Source: Desulfobacteraceae bacterium (GTDB taxonomy: Bacteria; Desulfobacterota; DSM-4660; Desulfatiglandales; Desulfatiglandaceae). From it: 6,706 nt of DNA. Under the pieces are notes generated by a model. It made no database searches and was not told where the DNA came from. It saw only the letters and a program-made list of their open reading frames with translations. The translations under genes and the position numbers were made by a program. Location: assembly GCA_030612945.1 (NCBI GenBank), contig JAUWMY010000139.1, forward strand, positions 1 through 6,706, written 5' to 3'. Shown here piece after piece: positions 3,960 through 6,706 of the stretch. Within the stretch, counting starts at the first letter, position 1. The number at the start of each line of letters is the position of its first letter.

Positions 3960-6103
3960 TAACTACCCCGCCTTTTGGTAAGAAATTTCAAGGTAAAGCT
4001 TGTTCCACTGGGTTTGCCCGGAGAATCAGCCGTATGACTTACACAATCAATGGAACCTCCGTACTTGCCGATTATACCGTAGCTGACAAACAAGCCCAGA
4101 CCGGTTCCTTCCCCTTCCGGTTTGGTGGTGAAAAACGGTTCAAAGATATGGTCTAAGTCTTCTTGTCTAATTCCGATACCGTCGTCCTGAAATTGAACAA
4201 CGGCCTTGCGCGAGCGTCTTTCAAAATATGTTCGAATCTTTAACGTGCCTCCCCCTCCCATAGCCGCAACGGCATTATTGGTCAGGTTTAAAAAGACCTG
4301 CTGCAACTGACGCGAATCTCCCTTTATCAGGGGAATGTTTTCGGCCAACTCCAGAACCAGCTCAATATCGTTAATATCCAGGGTGTGTTTCACCACCTTG
4401 ATTATTTCTTCCAGACACTGGGCTAAGTCAGCGTATTCCGAGTCCCCCTCCCCAAGACGGGCAAAGCTTAGTAAGTTCTCTACAACCTGTTTGCAGTGAA
4501 GTCCCTGTCTTTCTATTGTCTTCAGGTCTTCAAACTCTTGAGTCCCCTTATCGGTTTTTCGGAGCAAAATATCGCAGAAACCAAGCATAACACCCAATGG
4601 ATTATTCACCTCATGGGCCACACCTGCCGCCAGAGTCCCAAGAGAGGCCAGCTTTTCGGTATTAATAAGCTGCCTTTCCAAATTCTTGCTTTCTGTAATA
4701 TCCCTGGCAATACACAACACGGCATTAACCCCGCCCTCTTCATCTTTCAGGGGCATGAAATTGGCACTTATCCAGATTTCGTGTTCTCCGGTTTTCAGTT
4801 CAAATTCATCTCGCACACTTTTTCCGAGTTTGTAAACCAGCCCAACTAACTTGAGTTGTTTTTCAGAGACTTTGTCAGGAAACAAACTTGAAAGGCCCTT
4901 GTTCAGGAATTTTTCAGGCGGGCCACCGAAAAAATTGGCCGTAAAGCTATTCATTGATTGAAAAATACCCTCCGAATCGACCGTAAAGATAAAGTCTTCG
5001 GCACTTTCTACCAGGGAACGGTACTTCTCTTCGGATTTCTTGAGGTCCTCCGTTCTTTGAGCAACTTTTTTTTCCATAACGCGAGACCATCGGATTTCAA
5101 AGAACAGAACAGCCGATGCTCCCAGTAAAATGACGAAAAGGATTAGTCCCAGCAACAGGAATTGCCTCAAGTGGCCTTTGTGGACAGCCCCTTCTATTTC
5201 GGATACAGGAGCGACCACAGCCACTGACCATTTCTGAGGTGGATTGTCGGAGACGATGACGGGACAATAGGCAATCAGCTTCTTGATCCTTCCGGTTATG
5301 CCACGATGCCAGCCGGAAAAATACCAGCCCGTGCCAGCCTGACCTTTGAGCATCTTTTCTTTCTGAATAAAATTGATTTTCCCGTAGGAGAGGCTGGGAT
5401 TTTTCTCTTCCCTGGCCTTGAAGGCGCTCTTTCCCATAAAATTGGTATCAGGGTGAGAAAGAAAGACTCCGTTTGCATCAATGACCCATGCATAACCTGT
5501 CTTTCCCGAGCGAATGTTTTTCAAAAAAGGGGTCAGAAACCAGGAGACATTGACGTTAAAGACAAGTACCCTCTGTGAATCATCTGCCAGGGAAAGGGCA
5601 AGTATCAGGCCTATTCCGGAACGCTTGATTTGTGGTTGAGACACCCAAGCACTCTTGTCCTCAAGCATCTTGGCAGTAGGCAAATCATCCAGTGGAACGT
5701 CAGGTGCTTTATCTATGGTGTAATGTTTATAGGGCATATAAACATAGGCCCTTCGGTTTGCCAGCTCAACTATTTCAATTCTCCACACACCACTTTCCAG
5801 GACGCGGGGAAAACTTTTCTGTATATTTTCATAGTAGTCTTCCGGGCGAAGTCCTTCCAAGGACACTTCTTTACTGAGCAAAAGCATCTCTTTTTTTATA
5901 AGGTGCAGCTCCCGTTCAATAAGATCGGTGACATTACGAGCAATGACCAATTGCTGCTCATTGAACTGGTCCCCAACCTGTTCCCTCATCTCCCTGGTAG
6001 ACCACAGGCCCAATACCGTGCCTGCAACCAGGAAAATGACAGCCGCCACTGACACAATTACAATGACATTTCTTCTTATTCCGGAACGTTTTCTTTTATC
6101 CAT
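3959..6103 (-). CDS. Membrane sensor histidine kinase with Cache and PAS domains
   Basis: This is a 714-residue kinase with an intact frame. A basic N-terminus precedes transmembrane helix 1 (about 12-34). A periplasmic region of some 270 residues follows, with Cache features: GYAWVIDANGVFLSHPD (203-219), and GWYFSGWHRG then LIAYCPV and KWSVAVVAPVSE near its end (259-302). Transmembrane helix 2 (about 313-336) leads into a charged coiled linker and a PAS domain (about 360-470). The HisKA H-box has phospho-acceptor His497 (AAGVAHEVNNP). The HATPase_c domain has N-box NLTNNA (606-611), G1 DDGIGI (640-645), F-box FEPFFTTK (654-661) and G2 GEGTGLGL (664-671). This is the NtrB-like arrangement common with sigma54 regulators. 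The ligand is unknown; Cache domains typically bind small organic molecules outside the membrane. The gene is translationally coupled to the regulator downstream. The start has AGGA seven bases upstream. Confidence 0.96.
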   Translation of the reverse strand: MDKRKRSGIRRNVIVIVSVAAVIFLVAGTVLGLWSTREMREQVGDQFNEQQLVIARNVTDLIERELHLIKKEMLLLSKEVSLEGLRPEDYYENIQKSFPRVLESGVWRIEIVELANRRAYVYMPYKHYTIDKAPDVPLDDLPTAKMLEDKSAWVSQPQIKRSGIGLILALSLADDSQRVLVFNVNVSWFLTPFLKNIRSGKTGYAWVIDANGVFLSHPDTNFMGKSAFKAREEKNPSLSYGKINFIQKEKMLKGQAGTGWYFSGWHRGITGRIKKLIAYCPVIVSDNPPQKWSVAVVAPVSEIEGAVHKGHLRQFLLLGLILFVILLGASAVLFFEIRWSRVMEKKVAQRTEDLKKSEEKYRSLVESAEDFIFTVDSEGIFQSMNSFTANFFGGPPEKFLNKGLSSLFPDKVSEKQLKLVGLVYKLGKSVRDEFELKTGEHEIWISANFMPLKDEEGGVNAVLCIARDITESKNLERQLINTEKLASLGTLAAGVAHEVNNPLGVMLGFCDILLRKTDKGTQEFEDLKTIERQGLHCKQVVENLLSFARLGEGDSEYADLAQCLEEIIKVVKHTLDINDIELVLELAENIPLIKGDSRQLQQVFLNLTNNAVAAMGGGGTLKIRTYFERRSRKAVVQFQDDGIGIRQEDLDHIFEPFFTTKPEGEGTGLGLFVSYGIIGKYGGSIDCVSHTADSPGKPSGTSFTLKFLTKRRGS
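3966..3974 (-). promoter_or_regulatory. Ribosome binding site of the response regulator, inside the kinase gene
   Basis: On the minus strand AAGGCGGGG lies six bases before the ATG at 3959 and is embedded in the last codons of the kinase. Together with the TAATG overlap it supports translation of the regulator by coupling or reinitiation. Confidence 0.5.
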
Positions 6104-6110
6104 CTCAATA

Positions 6111-6114
6111 TCCT
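6111..6114 (-). promoter_or_regulatory. Ribosome binding site of the histidine kinase
   Basis: AGGA on the minus strand lies seven bases before the ATG at 6103-6101. It supports this start, which also places the basic residues and transmembrane helix 1 correctly at the N-terminus. Confidence 0.5.
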
Positions 6115-6133
6115 AACACTGACAAGCCGGAAC

Positions 6134-6174
6134 CAATTTAGGAATTGCGAATTGAGGGATTAAGGAATTAAATA
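6134..6174. repeat. Half copy of the GGAATT-period repeat
   Basis: Units such as TTTAGGAATTGCGAATTGAGG and GGATTAAGGAATTAA match the left arm of the hairpins at 75-111, 909-945 and 1316-1352. No matching right arm follows, so it is half a unit. It lies in the leader of the kinase gene, between the C/G hairpin and the start codon. Confidence 0.5.
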
Positions 6175-6206
6175 TGGAATACTTTTGCATACTTGAATTT
6201 ATCAGA

Positions 6207-6242
6207 AATCCCCCCTAGCCCCCCTTTGAAAAGGGGGGGATT
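6207..6242. repeat. C6T3/A3G6 hairpin repeat between the CBS and kinase genes
   Basis: CCCCCCTTT (6219-6227), a GA loop and AAAGGGGGG (6230-6238) form a strong stem. The stem is bordered by AATCCCCCC (6207-6215) on one side and GATT (6239-6242) on the other, so a second C-run can compete for the same G-run. It belongs to the same dispersed family as 1637-1657. There is no U-run after it on the minus strand, so it is not a classical terminator. It may still partly separate transcription of the CBS gene from the kinase operon. Confidence 0.55.
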
Positions 6243-6331
6243 GAAGAGGATTATAACCTTCCTTTTGGCTTGTACTTTGACGGAGACCTAGTTGATTGGA
6301 GGGCTCAAACAAGATGACTTTTGGGCCTTTT

Positions 6332-6706
6332 CTATACCCTCAGGGTTTTCTCCATTTCAAAAAACAGGTCCTGCTCCCTAATCACGCCTACAATCTCCCC
6401 TGACCTTGTAACAGCCAGCCTTCTGGCCCTATTCTCGATCATCATCCCGGCGGCTTCCATGAGATTTGAGTCCCCATCGATAGTAAGGGGGGCTGGGGAC
6501 ATGATCTCTTTAATTTTCTTTTTACCCAGTTCTTCCACCTGTCGAATGAACATACCACTCCAAAACATAGGTGAAAACTGGATACTATCTGCAGTGGACG
6601 GCTTAGGCGCAGCAAGATAGGCAGGCATAATCCCTTCCAGTAAGTCCACAATGGCCAGAATCCCCTGCACCTTACCCCTGTCATCGAATACAAAGATCGA
6701 GCGGTG
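6332..6706 (-). CDS. CBS-domain protein, 5' end beyond the window
   Basis: The visible part is 124 residues, ending at a TAG (6334-6332). The frame is open through the right edge. It begins with the second half of a CBS motif (SIFVFDDRGKVQGILAIVDL, residues 3-22). A linker with a Phe/Met-rich stretch (FSPMFWSGMF, 44-53) leads into a complete second CBS motif (about 63-121): KIKEIMS, then LTIDGDSNLMEAAGMMIENR, RRLAVTRSGEIVGVI and the closing helix EQDLFFEME. A GTG at 6670 could be taken as a start, but it lies in the middle of the first CBS motif, so the true start is outside. Tandem CBS motifs form a Bateman module that binds adenine nucleotides. The gene runs in the same direction as the kinase and regulator, 228 bases upstream of them. 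No further domain follows the second CBS. Confidence 0.85.
   Translation of the reverse strand, partial: HRSIFVFDDRGKVQGILAIVDLLEGIMPAYLAAPKPSTADSIQFSPMFWSGMFIRQVEELGKKKIKEIMSPAPLTIDGDSNLMEAAGMMIENRARRLAVTRSGEIVGVIREQDLFFEMEKTLRV

Noticed and set aside
4496..4849. Plus-strand open frame inside the kinase gene
   Set aside because: It is a shadow of the kinase reading frame, which carries all the expected domain motifs; the same applies to the other long plus-strand frames between 2760 and 6116.
6285..6294. AGACCTAGTT as a third end of the MITE-like element
   Set aside because: Nine of ten bases match the left terminus of copy 1, but nothing of the element body follows it, so a chance match is the simpler explanation.

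Overview
The window looks like chromosomal DNA from a Gram-negative bacterium, most likely an uncultured Desulfobacterota-type (former Deltaproteobacteria) lineage. The reasons are a sigma54-dependent NtrC-type response regulator paired with a Cache/PAS sensor kinase, CBS-domain and UspA-type stress proteins, and wide AT-rich intergenic regions full of short dispersed repeats (GGAATT-period hairpins, C6/G6 hairpins and 'aacatcgaac' repeats). The placement is an inference from style and not from a marker gene.

Layout. Positions 1-1014 carry no gene I can support. They hold the first copy of a repeat element (1-252), an imperfect inverted repeat (281-465) and a GGAATT hairpin (909-1000). A small single-CBS-domain gene follows (1015-1236, +) and is directly abutted by the second copy of the same repeat element (1241-1478). 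Next come a candidate sigma54 promoter, a C/G hairpin and a universal stress protein gene (1675-2130, +). Positions 2131-2546 lie between convergent genes and hold a nested inverted-repeat element (2156-2504) that encloses a fragment resembling the C-terminal helix of a four-helix-bundle (S23/IVP-type) protein. The minus strand then carries, in transcription order from the right edge, a CBS-domain gene cut by the window end (6706-6332), a 228-bp spacer with two repeat types, a 714-residue sensor histidine kinase (6103-3959) and a 470-residue sigma54-activating response regulator (3959-2547). The kinase and regulator overlap by one base (TAATG).

How it may work together. The membrane kinase senses something in the periplasm through its Cache domain and probably phosphorylates Asp54 of the regulator, which then activates sigma54 promoters. 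The nearest candidate target is a GG-N10-GC site at 1532-1547 upstream of the stress protein gene, but that link is only a hypothesis. CBS (adenine-nucleotide sensing) and Usp (nucleotide-binding stress) proteins flank the two-component pair, which suggests an energy or stress-response neighbourhood.

The genes belong to familiar families. The less ordinary content is the repeats: a duplicated MITE-like element on both sides of the CBS gene, and a nested-inverted-repeat cassette with a truncated four-helix-bundle reading frame. I saw no tRNA, rRNA, CRISPR array, transposase or recognisable defence system.
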